A stretch of DNA of 64,000 nucleotides from Candidatus Zixiibacteriota bacterium (GCA_035380245.1 DAOSXA010000001.1:654069-718068); one strand, 5' to 3'. Numbered from the stretch's first letter, positions 17,839 to 28,571 are shown. Notes: generated by a model not told the origin, from the letters alone. A program made the numbers and translations.

Positions 17839-18225
17839 ATGGCTGAAAACAAATACCCCCACGGGACTTTCTGCTGGTACGAGGCTGTCTCGACCGATGT
17901 CCCCGCCTCAACCAGGTTTTACACCGAACTGCTGGGCTGGCAGGCTGAGCGGAAAGATTCCGAGACCATGGAATATACCGTTTTCAAGGCAGGTAATACC
18001 GTGGCTGCCGGATTAATGGCCATGCCGCCGGACGCTACGGCTGTGCCGTCACACTGGATGGGTTATATCGCCGTGGATAATGTCGATGAGTTGGCCGAAA
18101 GAAGTGAGAAGCTGGGAGGCAAAATCATTCATGGCCCGGCCGATATTCCGAAGGTCGGGCGTTTTCTGATCATCCAGGATCCGACCGGTGCGGTGGTTAC
18201 GCTGATTACGATGGTTTCTAAGTAG
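17839..18225 (+). CDS. VOC superfamily (glyoxalase/bleomycin-resistance fold) protein
   Basis: The 128-residue protein is one VOC unit pair: PHGTFCWYEAVSTDVPASTR with FYTELLGWQ, then PSHWMGYIAVDNVDELAER and FLIIQDPTGAVVTL. The pattern matches small VOC proteins annotated as glyoxalase-like or hydroxylase-type. Metal ligands would come from the early His/Glu and later residues, but the reaction cannot be assigned. AGAAGGAG sits eight bases upstream of the ATG. It has its own promoter and terminator, so it is transcribed alone. Confidence 0.88.
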   Translation: MAENKYPHGTFCWYEAVSTDVPASTRFYTELLGWQAERKDSETMEYTVFKAGNTVAAGLMAMPPDATAVPSHWMGYIAVDNVDELAERSEKLGGKIIHGPADIPKVGRFLIIQDPTGAVVTLITMVSK

Positions 18226-18243
18226 TTGATTCGCTTTAACGAC

Positions 18244-18277
18244 ACAGGCCGACCCTGAACGAGATCGGCCTGTTTTT
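18244..18277 (+). terminator. terminator of the VOC gene
   Basis: ACAGGCCGA (18244-18252) pairs with TCGGCCTGT (18265-18273), followed by five T. It lies between convergent genes. Confidence 0.75.
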
Positions 18278-18300
18278 GTAACCTGAATTATTATCTGAGA

Positions 18301-18555
18301 CTACTTGGTCTTGCCGAACTTCTTCTCCCAACGCTGCCGCAGTAAATCATTGAGCCGGGCAGAGAGCTTTTCGGGGAGTTCCTCGGGAGTGCCTTCACGG
18401 CACAGCCTGACGGTCTGACGCATCGAATCCACCATGATCCGGCAGTTGTTGCACTGCCCTATGTGCGCTTCTATTTCGGCGCACAACTCGGGATCGATTG
18501 CACCGTCCAGGTAATCGTTAAGTTCATTAATGTAATCAGGACAGCCTTTTGTCAT
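18301..18555 (-). CDS. zinc-finger anti-sigma factor
   Basis: This 84-residue soluble protein carries the ZAS motif H-x3-C-x2-C: H31, C35 and C38 in EAHIGQCNNC, with additional Cys5, Cys25 and Cys51. It has no transmembrane segment, which fits cytosolic, often redox-responsive, anti-sigma factors of the RsrA/zf-HC2 type. Its start codon lies 20 bases inside the ECF sigma gene, so the two are translationally coupled, the usual arrangement for holding sigma in check. Confidence 0.88.
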   Translation of the reverse strand: MTKGCPDYINELNDYLDGAIDPELCAEIEAHIGQCNNCRIMVDSMRQTVRLCREGTPEELPEKLSARLNDLLRQRWEKKFGKTK

Positions 18556-19129
18556 ATTCCACCTCGAAGGCTTTACTGAGATAATCGCGCATGGCTAAAC
18601 GAGCCCTTAAAATTCGGGACTTGGCTGAAGCCACCGACTGGCCGGTCAGTTCAGCAACCTCTTTGACCGACAGTTCTTCGACATAGCGCAGCAGAAACAC
18701 CTCACGGTATTTGTAGGGCAACTCCGCCAGGGCTTCATCGACCAAACGCCGGATTTCGGCATCCTCAAGCAGTTGGTGCGGGTCACGCCAATCGAACATC
18801 TCAAAGCTGTTGTGATCTTCTTTGCGCGACGACGGCAGGTACTCATCGACCGGCTGGAGTTCCATCCGCTGCGATCTGGCATATAACCGTCGCGCCTCGT
18901 TGAGAGCGATGCTGTAAAGCCAGGTGCCGAAAGAGGCGTCTCCTCGGAACTGGTCGATTTTATCAATCGCTTTCAACAATGTATCCTGCACGATATCCTC
19001 AGCATCTTCTTCGCTCCCGGCCAGTTTACGAGCCAGTCCATACACCTTGCCTTTATGGGCATCGACAAGCTGCATGAAAGCCGTAAAATCTCCGGCCTGA
19101 GCTTTCTGGACTAATTCTCTTTCATCCAT
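18536..19129 (-). CDS. ECF-subfamily RNA polymerase sigma factor
   Basis: The protein has 197 residues from ATG 19129; an in-frame TTG at 19165 is less likely. Region 2 is clear (VQKAQAGDFTAFMQLVDAHK ... DAEDIVQDTLLKAIDKIDQF ... FGTWLYSIALNEARR), then an acidic linker, then region 4 (LPYKYREVFLLRYVEELSVK followed by EVAELTGQSVASAKSRILRA). It directs polymerase to a stress regulon that cannot be named here, and is coupled to the anti-sigma gene. I found no clear ECF-type autoregulatory promoter upstream. Confidence 0.92.
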   Translation of the reverse strand: MDERELVQKAQAGDFTAFMQLVDAHKGKVYGLARKLAGSEEDAEDIVQDTLLKAIDKIDQFRGDASFGTWLYSIALNEARRLYARSQRMELQPVDEYLPSSRKEDHNSFEMFDWRDPHQLLEDAEIRRLVDEALAELPYKYREVFLLRYVEELSVKEVAELTGQSVASAKSRILRARLAMRDYLSKAFEVEYDKRLS

Positions 19130-19419
19130 TTGATCATCAATATACCCAAAACGATTCAGGGGCAAACGTTGAAAAAAACGGAAACGAATAAAAAACCTGC
19201 CGCGATTTTACGACAGAGTCTTCTATCGAATTAACCTCTCTGCCGATAGTAGCTTATCTGCCATCATAAGGAAGACCAGCCTTGGAGTTATTGATATTAC
19301 CACCAATCAATGAGACAATCGGGTCAAAGCAGTCGTTATTAATAGTGCAAGCATCAGCCTGACGGTCACGTAGTATATTGTGATTGCCCCGGACTGTTTT
19401 GGAAGTAAATTGGATTGAA

Positions 19420-20202
19420 ATGAAAAAATTATTCCTAATACACTTCAACGAAGCTGAGGCGCTCGATCGCGTCCACGATCTCAAAACGACCGGCCTCAGG
19501 ATCGTCTTCGAGCCTTTTACGAGCGCCACTTTTAAAGCATTGCGGACTGATCCGCCCACGGTGATCCTGATCGACCTGACCCGGCTGCCTTCATCCGGAC
19601 GGGACATCGGGATTTCTCTCCGCAAGTTCAAGACAACAAGGCTGGTGCCTTTAATCTATGCGGGTGGTGCGCCGGAGAAGGTGGAACTTATCAAGAAGCT
19701 TCTGCCCGACGCGACATACTGTTCTTGGGACGAGGCTCCAGCTGCGATTCGCCGCGCCCTTAAGCACCAGCCGACCGAAGTGCATGTGCCGGATTCGATC
19801 ATGGCCGCTTATGAGAATCGCTCGCTCGCCGACAAAGTCCAGATTCGACCGGGAACAAACATATTGCTTGTGGGGGCTCCCGAAGGATACTCATCGAAGT
19901 TGGGTAAGCTGCCCGACAATGTGACGGTCCACCACCGGCCTCAAGGAAAAGCCGACCAGATTTTCTGGTTCGTTACGAGACTCTCAGAAATTGAACGACG
20001 TCTTCCCAAGATCGTGTCGCACTTAGCCGAACGGGGCGGATTGTGGATGATCTGGCCGAAGAAAAACAGCGGGATAGAGTCCGACCTGACTCAGGCGGCG
20101 GTACGCAAGCACCTGATGGCCAACGATCTGGTTGACCACAAGATTTGTCGTTTCGACGACACCTGGACCTCGTTGCGCTTTGTCGTGCGCAAACGACAAT
20201 AG
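19420..20202 (+). CDS. receiver-like domain fused to DUF3052
   Basis: From ATG 19420 (a longer ORF begins at 19384) the protein has 260 residues. The first 110 or so resemble a response-regulator receiver in shape (KKLFLIHFNEAEALDRV, PPTVILIDLTRLPSSGRDIG with an Asp at the expected strand, LVPLIYAGG) but the acidic pocket is incomplete. The rest, from about SLADKVQIRPGTNILLVGAP to the end, is DUF3052: GLWMIWPKKNSG, LTQAAVRKHL, DHKICRFDDTWTSLRFV. DUF3052 proteins are small and uncharacterised, usually standing alone. The gene is divergent from the ECF sigma gene and might share its control. Confidence 0.75.
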   Translation: MKKLFLIHFNEAEALDRVHDLKTTGLRIVFEPFTSATFKALRTDPPTVILIDLTRLPSSGRDIGISLRKFKTTRLVPLIYAGGAPEKVELIKKLLPDATYCSWDEAPAAIRRALKHQPTEVHVPDSIMAAYENRSLADKVQIRPGTNILLVGAPEGYSSKLGKLPDNVTVHHRPQGKADQIFWFVTRLSEIERRLPKIVSHLAERGGLWMIWPKKNSGIESDLTQAAVRKHLMANDLVDHKICRFDDTWTSLRFVVRKRQ

Positions 20203-20215
20203 AGAAAATCCATTG

Positions 20216-20244
20216 AAAAAGGCAGAAGCCGCTGCTCCTGCCTT
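20216..20244 (-). terminator. terminator of the oad operon
   Basis: AAGGCAG (20219-20225) / CTGCCTT (20238-20244); on the minus strand the stem is followed by five T. It lies between the convergent DUF3052 and oadB genes. Confidence 0.65.
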
Positions 20245-20267
20245 AATGAATTCGATTGTAATCGTCC

Positions 20268-21395
20268 TTACCCCAATAAACTCAAAAACACACCCGCCGC
20301 GACCGCCGATCCGATCACACCCGCTACGTTCGGTCCCATAGCGGGCATCAACGGATTGACTTCACCATCCGTTTCGTCGGAGACGAACTTCTGTACCACT
20401 CGGGCAGACATCGGCACCGCCGACACCCCGGCCGCACCGATACACGGATTGATCTTCTTATTGTGCGGGAGAAATAGATTGAGAAGTTTGGCGAAAACAA
20501 TCCCACCGGCGGTACTAAACGAAAACGCCACTGCCCCCAGGACGAGGATCAAAAGCGTCTTATACGTGATGAAATGCACCGCATTCATCGTGGCGCCAAC
20601 CGTCAGCCCCAGGAAGATTGTGACGATATCGATCAAAGCCCCACCGGCCGTTTTACGTAAACGTTCCGTCACACCGCTGACCCTGATCAAATTCCCGAAC
20701 ATCAGCATTCCGATGAGCGGAGCGCTTGAGGGAATGGCGAGCGAGGCCACAATCCCAGTAACGATCGGGAACAGGACCACAGCCGTACGGGAGACCGGAA
20801 TCGCCTGCGGCATGTCGATATAGCGCTCTTTTTTAGTGGTCAGCAGACGCATGATCGGCGGTTGAATAATCGGCACCAGCGACATATAGCTGTATGCCGC
20901 TACGGCGATCGGCCCCAGCAGATCGGGAGCCAGCTTGCTGGCGAGAAAAATTGAGGTTGGGCCGTCGGCGCCGCCGATAATGCCGATTGCCGCTGCTTCC
21001 TTCGGTGTAAAACCGAGAAACATAGCCGCTCCGAGCGCCGCCACAAAAATTCCCAATTGTGCGGCCGCTCCAAGAAGAAAGGTGAGCGGCCGACCGAGAA
21101 GTGGGCGAAAATCGGTAAGGACCCCTACTCCCATGAAAATGATCGGTGGTAATAGTTCGGTTTTGATGCCGGCGTTATAGATCAAAGCGATGATTCCGTC
21201 GTCGTAAGATCCCATCCCGCCAAGTGGCAGATTGGCCAGAATGATACCGAAACCGATCGGAATCAACAGCAACGGCTCGTATTGTTTGGTAATGGCCAGG
21301 TAAATCAGTATGCCGGCTACCGCAAACATGACCCAATTGCCGAGAGTCAGATTGGCGAAGCCGGACTGGTGAATCAGTTGAACGAGGTTCTCCAT
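20268..21395 (-). CDS. oadB: Na+-translocating decarboxylase beta subunit
   Basis: The 375-residue integral membrane protein has about nine to eleven hydrophobic helices. It carries family-specific stretches: GVGVLTDFRPLLGRP, GIIGGADGPTSIFLASKLAP with the ion-path Asp, SYMSLVPIIQPPIMR and the C-terminal GAAGVSAVPMSARVVQK. This is the OadB/GcdB/MmdB subunit, which decarboxylates carboxybiotin and couples it to Na+ export. It is the last gene of oadG-oadA-oadB, 13 bases after oadA. The exact substrate of the complex (oxaloacetate, or another oxoacid/acyl-CoA) is set by the alpha subunit. Confidence 0.93.
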   Translation of the reverse strand: MENLVQLIHQSGFANLTLGNWVMFAVAGILIYLAITKQYEPLLLIPIGFGIILANLPLGGMGSYDDGIIALIYNAGIKTELLPPIIFMGVGVLTDFRPLLGRPLTFLLGAAAQLGIFVAALGAAMFLGFTPKEAAAIGIIGGADGPTSIFLASKLAPDLLGPIAVAAYSYMSLVPIIQPPIMRLLTTKKERYIDMPQAIPVSRTAVVLFPIVTGIVASLAIPSSAPLIGMLMFGNLIRVSGVTERLRKTAGGALIDIVTIFLGLTVGATMNAVHFITYKTLLILVLGAVAFSFSTAGGIVFAKLLNLFLPHNKKINPCIGAAGVSAVPMSARVVQKFVSDETDGEVNPLMPAMGPNVAGVIGSAVAAGVFLSLLG

Positions 21396-21408
21396 ATCTG
21401 ATACTCCC

Positions 21409-23265
21409 TTACGAGATGGTCATGATCGGTTGCGACGAATCGATTTCATCTCCTATCTTGACAAGGATCGTACTGACAGTACCATCACAGGGAGCTTTGA
21501 TATCATGTTTGGCTTTCATCGCTTCTACAGCCGCCACGACTTTGCCCTTTGTGACCTGGTCACCTACTTTGACAACGATATCCACCACTTCGACCGATCC
21601 GGCAAAACTGGAATGGACAGGGGTGCCGCCATTGGTGGAAGGAGCCGCCACCGCAGCCGGAGTCGCCGTCGGGATGGCATCACCGACACTGATCGGTTCG
21701 ACGGTAATGCTGAAGACACGGCGGGAACCGTTTTCTTCCACCGTGCACTGAGTCACGACTCGACCCGACACAGCCGAAGCTGCAACCGGTGCCGCTGCCG
21801 AAGTCGGAGCTGCCTCGGCCTCCTTCTCGGCCTTGATCGATTTCAGCGGGATATCAATTTTGGCCTTGCCGGTCAGGAAGCGGATCCCCTCGTTTACCTC
21901 GATCTTTTTGCCCGGGACCATTTGTCCGGCCACGAGGAAGATGTTCTTGTCGTTAACCGGGAGGCCGAATTCTTCGAGTGCCTTTTTAGCGGCCGAGAGA
22001 GAATCGGGCGCCGCTTCGAGCGGGTCACCGTCGAACGGTTGTAAATTGAGTTGTTTAGCGGCAGCTTCGATCACCTTCGGATCCGGCGGCAAAGGTGTCT
22101 TGCCAAAATAACCCAGCACCGCCTTACCGTAACCGGCGTCGATCTTTTCCCAGCGTCCGTACAACACATTGTTGAATGCCTGCAACCAATACTGCTGCGA
22201 GCCGGGGGTTACCGATGTCCAGGCACCGCCGGCTTCCACCACCACCGGGAATTCGGCGAGGACATCGGAGTATTTATCGAGAATGCCGGCCTTGACCATC
22301 ATGTGCACGTTCGGACCGATTGCCCCGCCCGGCATTGGAAAACCTAAAACGCGGGCATCGGCCGTAGTCGTGGTCGGATTAAAATCGTAATCAGCCATCG
22401 CATCGGTCAACATACGCTCAATATCGCCAATTTTTTTTACATCAATATCAAGCGTCGCCCCGGTTCCCTTGAGACCGTGAGCCATGGAGCGGACGTCAGG
22501 CTGCACGGTACCGGAAGCCATCGGACGGACCGAAAGGTCAACCCCGTCGACACCACCCGCAATACCGGCCATGTAACAGGAGACCGCCGTCGATGCCGTG
22601 TCGTGAGTGTGTTGCCAGAGAATCATCTCCGGCGGCATGATCTTTTTGAGACCGACCGCCGTATCGTAGATGGTTTTCGGGTCGGTCGTTCCGGATGCGT
22701 CCTTGAGACAGATACTGTCGATTTTCATGCCGCTTTCGAGCAGCTTTTTACCGATGTTTATGTAAAACTCCGCCGTGTGAACGGTATCGGAATCGAACGG
22801 AAGGCCCATCAGGGCGATACAAACCTGATGATGCATCCCGGCCTCAATAATCGGTTTGCCGGTCTCGATCAGGTTATTGACATCGTTCATATAGTCGAAA
22901 TTGCGATCCCAGGTGGTGCCGTACTTCCTCATTAGCTTAGCCTGAAGATTCAGGGCGTCGAGCGACTGGGTGGTCAGCGTCACACCGGATACGGAACGGG
23001 TAAGAATCTGCAGATCGCATTCGGGGCCGACCGCATCGCGCATAGCCTGCATGTCTTCGAAAGGATCCTCGCCGAGATACATAAGGGGAGCCTGATAGCG
23101 GGCGCCGCCGCCGAATTCGAAATGGCGAATGCCGCACTCGGCTGAAAATTTCATGGCCGGAAGAATGTCATTCAATCGAACCTTGCCGCCAAACGAGCTT
23201 TGGAGTCCGTCGCGGAACGGGGTGAACATCACCCGAATGGTTTTCTTCTTCTCAAGAAAAATCAT
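21409..23265 (-). CDS. oadA: oxaloacetate decarboxylase alpha / pyruvate carboxylase B-type subunit
   Basis: The protein has 618 residues. Residues about 10-450 form the carboxyltransferase barrel: TPFRDGLQS carries the metal Asp (family usual DTTxRDxxQS), ICLKDASG the active-site Lys, and LWQHTHDTASTAV the metal histidines. An Ala/Pro-rich linker (AAPTSAAAPVAASAVSG) leads to a biotinyl domain with VEAMKAKHDI, biotinyl Lys 584; the residue after MK is Ala rather than the common Met. It transfers CO2 from the oxoacid to biotin. Its ATG overlaps the oadG stop (TAATG), with the ribosome site inside oadG. Confidence 0.93.
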   Translation of the reverse strand: MIFLEKKKTIRVMFTPFRDGLQSSFGGKVRLNDILPAMKFSAECGIRHFEFGGGARYQAPLMYLGEDPFEDMQAMRDAVGPECDLQILTRSVSGVTLTTQSLDALNLQAKLMRKYGTTWDRNFDYMNDVNNLIETGKPIIEAGMHHQVCIALMGLPFDSDTVHTAEFYINIGKKLLESGMKIDSICLKDASGTTDPKTIYDTAVGLKKIMPPEMILWQHTHDTASTAVSCYMAGIAGGVDGVDLSVRPMASGTVQPDVRSMAHGLKGTGATLDIDVKKIGDIERMLTDAMADYDFNPTTTTADARVLGFPMPGGAIGPNVHMMVKAGILDKYSDVLAEFPVVVEAGGAWTSVTPGSQQYWLQAFNNVLYGRWEKIDAGYGKAVLGYFGKTPLPPDPKVIEAAAKQLNLQPFDGDPLEAAPDSLSAAKKALEEFGLPVNDKNIFLVAGQMVPGKKIEVNEGIRFLTGKAKIDIPLKSIKAEKEAEAAPTSAAAPVAASAVSGRVVTQCTVEENGSRRVFSITVEPISVGDAIPTATPAAVAAPSTNGGTPVHSSFAGSVEVVDIVVKVGDQVTKGKVVAAVEAMKAKHDIKAPCDGTVSTILVKIGDEIDSSQPIMTIS

Positions 23266-23477
23266 TATATCTCCTCAACACTTGTGACTTGTGTTCCGGG
23301 GTACATAGCGGTCACAACCGAGGCTACCGCGGCGATTAAAGCGGTGTCGGTGGTAATAGCAGGTTTCTGGGGAAATATCAAAATGATGCTGCGCATGAGC
23401 AAAGCCAGAACTGCTAACAACAGGAATACTGCGGCGAGCGCAGAGGCACAAATAACAAACAGCTCCAATGATCCCAT
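23265..23477 (-). CDS. oadG: decarboxylase gamma subunit (OadG-like)
   Basis: This 70-residue protein has one N-terminal transmembrane helix (LFVICASALAAVFLLLAVLA) and a short polar tail beginning MRSIILIFPQK and including DTALIAAVASVVTAMYPGTQ. That is the shape of OadG, which anchors the alpha subunit to the membrane beta subunit. Identification rests on size, topology and position as first gene of the operon. Confidence 0.85.
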   Translation of the reverse strand: MGSLELFVICASALAAVFLLLAVLALLMRSIILIFPQKPAITTDTALIAAVASVVTAMYPGTQVTSVEEI

Positions 23478-23592
23478 ATTGAGTTCTCCGGGGCCAGGCC
23501 ACGTTGGTCCTGACGGGCTAGTGGTCTTTATTATTATGTCTATATGTGCATGATGCCGACGCTTGCGCGTCTAACCGACTAGTTGATAATAT

Positions 23593-23621
23593 AATATACT
23601 GAATAAACGCTCGGGATTCAA
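23593..23621 (-). promoter_or_regulatory. sigma70-type promoter of the oad operon
   Basis: On the minus strand TTGAAT (23621-23616) and TATATT (23598-23593), 17-base spacer, about 115 bases before oadG. It lies between birA and oadG, so the decarboxylase genes can be expressed apart from birA. Confidence 0.5.
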
Positions 23622-23630
23622 GTCTCTTTG

Positions 23631-24563
23631 TCAACTTTTAAGCAATAATCTGCCCGAGTTGACCGATGTCGGCCGATGTTTGAAATAAAGCTCCAAATTG
23701 TCGCCGATTGCCTCGACAATACCTTCTACCAGCAATGTATCATTATCGCCGGTGCGGTCGCTGTACACCGCGACATCGCGCCCCAGAATCAACGAACGTT
23801 CACGATAGAAACGCAACAGCGATCGATAACCATCTTCGAGAAGAATGTGGTAGCCCCCCGCAATTGCTCCGATAAGATTTTGTAATACAATAGCTTGACT
23901 TGTGTCTGCGGACGCTGATACAAAATCGTGCAATGATGCGGTACGCGGCACGAACAGATTCGGTTTCACAGTCGGCGTGGTACCGACATTGAGTCCGATG
24001 CCAAGGATGGCGTTGGTGACCGTGTCTCCCTCGGTCAGGCAATGCGCCAGCACGCCGCAGATTTTAGCGTTATCGATAAGGATATCATTGACCCATTTGA
24101 TGCCCGCTCTGCCCCGGAGATCATCCACTCGGTCGATAGCTTGAACCACCGCTACCGCCGCCAGGATCATAAAGCCAACACCAAAATTCTCAATCGGACG
24201 ATTAGGTGCGAAATGAACGCATAAATAGATATTGCCGGGGGGAGAAACCCAGGAGCGGCCTTTGAATCCGTGGAAACCCGCCCCCTCACCCGCCAGACAG
24301 AGGGTCATATCCGGCAACGCAACATTTGCGCGCGCCAGCTCGATCAGGATGTCATAATGTGAACGTCCGGCCGACTCGACCAGCAACAGCCGATCAAAAA
24401 GGCCGTTGGTTTCACCGTATAATAGATCGATATTGTCCGTGTAAACAGCATTGATCAACTCGGAAGGAAGGTTACCGATATTCTGCTTGTCGGTTTTTGT
24501 CCATTCCAACACAGTCGGTGTTATTGTCCGGCTGAAATCGATGCTGTCGGTAATGATCTTCAT
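23631..24563 (-). CDS. birA: biotin-protein ligase
   Basis: The protein has 310 residues. The catalytic domain shows ESAGRSHYDILIELA, AGEGAGFHGFKGRSWVSPPG (residues 91-110), KWVNDILIDNAKICG with the KWVND motif at 156-160, and ILGIGLNVG. It activates biotin and attaches it to the lysine of the oadA biotinyl domain next door. The biotin loop is unusual: the common GRGRRGR is replaced by GEGAGFHGFKGR. There is no N-terminal DNA-binding domain, so it is not the BirA repressor type. The first 60 residues do not match the family core. The start-codon region lies inside sequence shared with a repeat at 62.7 kb. Confidence 0.82.
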   Translation of the reverse strand: MKIITDSIDFSRTITPTVLEWTKTDKQNIGNLPSELINAVYTDNIDLLYGETNGLFDRLLLVESAGRSHYDILIELARANVALPDMTLCLAGEGAGFHGFKGRSWVSPPGNIYLCVHFAPNRPIENFGVGFMILAAVAVVQAIDRVDDLRGRAGIKWVNDILIDNAKICGVLAHCLTEGDTVTNAILGIGLNVGTTPTVKPNLFVPRTASLHDFVSASADTSQAIVLQNLIGAIAGGYHILLEDGYRSLLRFYRERSLILGRDVAVYSDRTGDNDTLLVEGIVEAIGDNLELYFKHRPTSVNSGRLLLKS

Positions 24564-25166
24564 CTCATCAACGATCCCTTGGCACGTCTCGGGGAGACGT
24601 GCCCTACAATGTCAGGTTGCAAGCAACCTGACCCACGCCCGGTGCCCCACCCCTCAGGTGGAAATTTTCGTGGGCGGCAGACGTCTCGGTGCCCCACCCC
24701 TCGGGTGGGATATCCGGAACAAAACCAACCGTCCGCGTTACGTCTCCCCTGCGAAAGCAGGGGTCCATCTTCATTCTTGTGGGCGGCAGACCTCCCGGTC
24801 TGCCCCATATCGCAATTCCCAGACACGTCTCGGGGAGACATGCCCCACGGCTGGATACCGGCCTCCGCCGGTATGACATCACCAAGGGATGTCCCAGATA
24901 CTGAGCCTTGTAGGTCGGGTTCCGGAGCGAGTGCGGGCGAAGCCCCACGAGCATAGAAACCCGACACCTTACATCATCGACTGATCCCGTTCCTCTTCGG
25001 CAGGTCTCGGAGAGAGAGACCTGCCCTACGATGTCAGGTTGCAAGCAACCTGACCTACGTAAGATGGATTCACGCCCTCGCGGGAATGACATCTCGGCAC
25101 GGACAATCGTAATGTAAACTACATTCTCCCCTGCGTTCGCGCAACCTATCTGGTTGATTGACATAC
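24555..25166. repeat. block of palindromic dispersed repeats
   Basis: The gap between birA and the next gene is a mosaic of hairpin units. GGCACGTCTC-GGG-GAGACGTGCC (24581-24603) is followed by GTCAGGTTGC-AA-GCAACCTGAC (24611-24632). GGCAGACC-TCCC-GGTCTGCC lies at 24785-24804. GGCAGGTCTC...GAGACCTGCC (24999-25025) is again followed by GTCAGGTTGC-AA-GCAACCTGAC (25033-25054). The same units recur at 62.4-62.8 kb and, singly, at 28572. Long ORFs here on both strands are artefacts of these repeats. No gene is seen. Confidence 0.85.
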
Positions 25167-25493
25167 ATGGCCACAAGTCGTTATCTTCCGGCCATGGAAC
25201 CATCGCATCGACAAGAACTGATCGATTACCTTAAGAAAATGTTCGGACGCCCGATCAGGGATAAGGTCGTGCGCTCGATCACTGCCAATCCTCCCTTTCA
25301 CGGCCTTCCGACAATCCATATCGCGGTGGGACAATACTGCTCCGGTATGGAGCCGGGAGCGCCGACTGAAGAAATCCTGGCGATATTCGAGTCGGAGTCG
25401 TACCTGGTCGTTACCCCGACCCGGGGCAACGGCGAGGGCCTCCCTTACATCTTCCCGCGCAACACGATTGTGGATGTACAATACGAGGAGTAA
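25167..25493 (+). CDS. hypothetical protein
   Basis: A protein of about 108 residues that I do not recognise. From MEPSHRQELIDYLKKMFG it looks well formed: an amphipathic N-terminal helix, then mixed beta segments (LPTIHIAVGQYCSGMEPG, EEILAIFESESYLVVTP, IFPRNTIVDVQYEE). The start is uncertain: ATG 25167 or ATG 25194, neither with a strong ribosome site; a TTG at 25158 is also in frame. It is compact and cytosolic. It ends three bases from the convergent alcohol dehydrogenase gene. Confidence 0.55.
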   Translation: MATSRYLPAMEPSHRQELIDYLKKMFGRPIRDKVVRSITANPPFHGLPTIHIAVGQYCSGMEPGAPTEEILAIFESESYLVVTPTRGNGEGLPYIFPRNTIVDVQYEE

Positions 25494-25496
25494 AAC

Positions 25497-26495
25497 CTAC
25501 GTTGCCTTCTCATCCACCACTACCACCGCCGCGCCGTTGAACCGTCCGTGTCGGAGATCATCGAGCGCCTCGTTAGCCTTGGCCAGCGGATAGGCGGTCA
25601 CTTCGGTCTTGACCGGCACTTTCGGCGCAAGCGCAAGGAACTCTTCGCCGTCGCGACGAGTCAGATTGGCCACCGATTTGATCGAACGTTCGCCCCAGAG
25701 AATCGAGTACGGAAATGACGGGATATCCGACATATAAATCCCGGCGCAGACCACGATCCCCCCTTTACGCACGGCTCGTAACGAAGCCGGGACCAGTTCC
25801 CCGACCGGGGCAAAAATAATGGTCGCATCAAGCTCGACCGGCGAGGGCTCATCCGAATAACCGGTCCAAACCGCGCCGAGATGACGCGCGAATTCTTTGG
25901 AGGAGTCATCACCGTGCCGTACGAAAGCATAAACCTCACGCCCCTGCCAGACACAAACCTGACTTAAAATATGGGCCGCTGCTCCGAAACCGTAGAAGCC
26001 GATCCGTTTGGCTTCTCCGGCCATACGCAGGGCGCGATACCCGATCAACCCGGCGCAGAGAAGCGGGGCAGCCTGCAGATCGGGGTAGCCCGAAGGAATC
26101 GGAAAAGCAAAACGGCGGTCGACAAGACAGTATTCGGCAAAACCGCCGTCTATTTGATAGCCGGTGTATTTGGATTTGTCGCAGAGATTCTCGTCACCGG
26201 CGCGACAGAAATCGCACGTTCCGCAACTACCGCCCAGCCAGGGAATACCTACTTTATCCCCCACGGCGAATTCATCCACCCCTTCGCCCATCTTGTCGAC
26301 AATCCCGACAATCTGGTGTCCCGGGACGATCGGCAGTTTCGGTTCGGTCAACTCACCGTCGACTACATGCAGGTCGGTGCGACAGACACCGCAGACATTG
26401 ACCTTTACCCGTACCTGTCCGGGCTCCGGCTCGGGAATCGGCAGGTTGGCCGGTTCCAGACGCTGTCCCGGTTCTTTCAATATCATAGCACGCAT
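25497..26495 (-). CDS. zinc-dependent alcohol dehydrogenase
   Basis: The protein has 332 residues from ATG 26495, preceded by GATGAGGATG; the longer ORF upstream is non-coding in composition. Catalytic zinc ligands are C38 (CGVCRTDLH), H60 (PGHQIVG, where Gln replaces the usual Glu) and C147 (PLLCAG). The structural zinc site is C91, C94, C97 and C105 (GSCGTCDFCRAGDENLC). The NAD(P)-binding turn is GFYGFGAAAH. It belongs to the medium-chain family nearest to AdhP/propanol-preferring enzymes and interconverts alcohols and aldehydes; the preferred substrate is unknown. It is divergent from the aspartase gene. Confidence 0.9.
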   Translation of the reverse strand: MRAMILKEPGQRLEPANLPIPEPEPGQVRVKVNVCGVCRTDLHVVDGELTEPKLPIVPGHQIVGIVDKMGEGVDEFAVGDKVGIPWLGGSCGTCDFCRAGDENLCDKSKYTGYQIDGGFAEYCLVDRRFAFPIPSGYPDLQAAPLLCAGLIGYRALRMAGEAKRIGFYGFGAAAHILSQVCVWQGREVYAFVRHGDDSSKEFARHLGAVWTGYSDEPSPVELDATIIFAPVGELVPASLRAVRKGGIVVCAGIYMSDIPSFPYSILWGERSIKSVANLTRRDGEEFLALAPKVPVKTEVTAYPLAKANEALDDLRHGRFNGAAVVVVDEKAT

Positions 26496-26655
26496 AGCGT
26501 CATCCTCATCCTTTGTTTCTGAATAACAAATCCTCGTTAAGTCCGCCTGGCAAGGGGTTTTTCTTTTCAGATTGGATTCGATTGTGTATTGTAGTGGCGA
26601 TGGGTTCGGATAAAAGGCCGGGCTATGATTGAACTTCGGAAACGGGATAGTGATA

Positions 26656-28518
<1,863 letters not shown>

Positions 28519-28571
28519 AGTCCGAGTATCCCCGAGCTTCTCACCCATGGACGGGCGGGATGTTGGTACGT

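Noticed and set aside
24555..25110. CRISPR array
   Set aside because: The repeats are palindromes of different types without constant length or regular spacers.
24604..25203. 199-residue minus-strand ORF
   Set aside because: Lies wholly in the palindromic repeat block; its frame is produced by repeat units.
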